Shown here one piece after another: positions 63,868 through 64,000 of a stretch of 64,000 nt of DNA. Position numbers and translations under genes: made by a program. The DNA is from WHSW01 sp963769945 (GTDB taxonomy: Bacteria > Actinomycetota > Thermoleophilia > Solirubrobacterales > 70-9): NCBI GenBank assembly GCA_963769945.1, contig CAVYOA010000003.1, positions 52,961 to 116,960 on the forward strand, in the 5' to 3' direction. The notes under the pieces were generated by a model. The model was not told the origin of the DNA, ran no database searches, and saw only the letters and a program-made list of their open reading frames with translations. How positions within the stretch are numbered: position 1 is the stretch's first letter; every line of letters starts with the position of its first letter.

Positions 63868-64000
63868 TCAGATAGGGCGTCCCTTTGGAGGTGGCGGCGG
63901 GGAGATGCTGAGTTCGCTCGGTCTGGCGGCTTTCAGCGGAACGGGTTCCGGAGGCCGCTTCCCGCTGAGGCTTGCGCAAGTGCTGCCCCGCTGCGAGGCT
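63868..64000 (-). other. Possible C-terminal end of a gene entering from the right edge
   Basis: On the minus strand one frame is open from the window edge and ends at TGA (plus 63868-63870), immediately after the tRNA-Pro 3' end: ...KRPPEPVPLKAARP, then SISPPPPPKGRPI. A proline-rich disordered tail would fit, and codon third positions are fairly G+C-rich. A plus-strand frame starting at ATG 63905 after GGAGGTGG also stays open to the edge, so which of the two is real, if either, cannot be decided here. Confidence 0.25.

Noticed and set aside
63773..63979. Minus-strand reading frame containing GATGFEPATARPPAECATR
   Set aside because: This is the well-known false protein produced by translating a tRNA-Pro gene; it spans tRNA-Pro at 63794-63867.
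1..64000. CRISPR arrays, insertion sequences, integrases and phage genes
   Set aside because: Looked for regularly spaced repeats, transposase or integrase motifs and phage structural genes; none seen. The only mobile-type traces are the HNH gene and the LAGLIDADG-like remnant.

Overview
The window is a G+C-rich (roughly two thirds, by eye), gene-dense stretch of an actinobacterial chromosome. GTG and TTG starts are common. Many genes have a TANNNT -10 box 6-9 nt before the start codon and no Shine-Dalgarno sequence, which points to leaderless mRNAs. A coenzyme F420 gene set, an actinobacterial ethylmalonyl-CoA (EMC) pathway, a repeat surface protein and an AbiEi/DUF559 protein fit Actinomycetota, most likely Thermoleophilia (Solirubrobacterales/Gaiellales). 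The lineage is inferred from gene content; there is no rRNA gene here. No gene-free stretch exceeds 300 bases. I see no CRISPR array, insertion sequence, prophage or origin.

Left third (1-25 kb): carbon metabolism. A CoA-ligase beta subunit enters from the left edge. Then come GTP-dependent PEP carboxykinase, a malyl/methylmalyl-CoA lyase (mcl), an acyl-CoA dehydrogenase (probable methylsuccinyl-CoA dehydrogenase), two tandem paralogous small proteins, a MaoC hydratase, the B12-dependent ethylmalonyl-CoA mutase (meaA) and crotonyl-CoA carboxylase/reductase (ccr). With the 3-hydroxyacyl-CoA dehydrogenase at 47.9 kb and an acyl-CoA carboxyltransferase at 49.5 kb, most dedicated EMC steps (acetyl-CoA to glyoxylate plus propionyl-CoA) lie in one window, in several transcription units. 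Between them are small NTF2-like, GNAT and SRPBCC proteins, an amidase, an F420-type luciferase-like oxidoreductase, a hydrolase-cyclase fusion, clpS and a LysR regulator.

Middle (25-44 kb): a phospholipase D-like protein, a LOG-family protein, a coiled-coil nuclease-like protein, ygfZ, and a metal-homeostasis operon (multicopper oxidase, ZIP transporter, DtxR/MntR regulator) preceded by a near-perfect 15-bp inverted repeat around a TTGACA box. Next are an EAL phosphodiesterase with a degenerate GGDEF domain, an orphan NMT1/THI5-like binding protein, pyrophosphatase and an aquaporin. The F420 locus follows: fused fbiC on plus, convergent with npdG-cofD-cofC-cofE on minus. npdG diverges from an SDR gene across only 29 bp that hold overlapping -10 elements.

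Right third (44-64 kb): HMG-CoA lyase, an LVIVD/RTX exported protein, a 3-hydroxyacyl-CoA dehydrogenase / DivIVA-like / carboxyltransferase operon, an ABC-2 exporter followed by MTA phosphorylase and an MTA/SAH deaminase-type amidohydrolase, acetoacetyl-CoA synthetase paired with a degenerate membrane M28 protein, then a tRNA-rich end (Leu-CAA, Leu-UAG, Trp, Gly, Pro) holding YedK, two CAP-domain proteins, an HNH protein and a LAGLIDADG-type remnant.

Six otherwise well-conserved genes carry single-base frameshifts (seven indels). Clean restoration of frame in each suggests sequencing or assembly errors, though real pseudogenes are not excluded.
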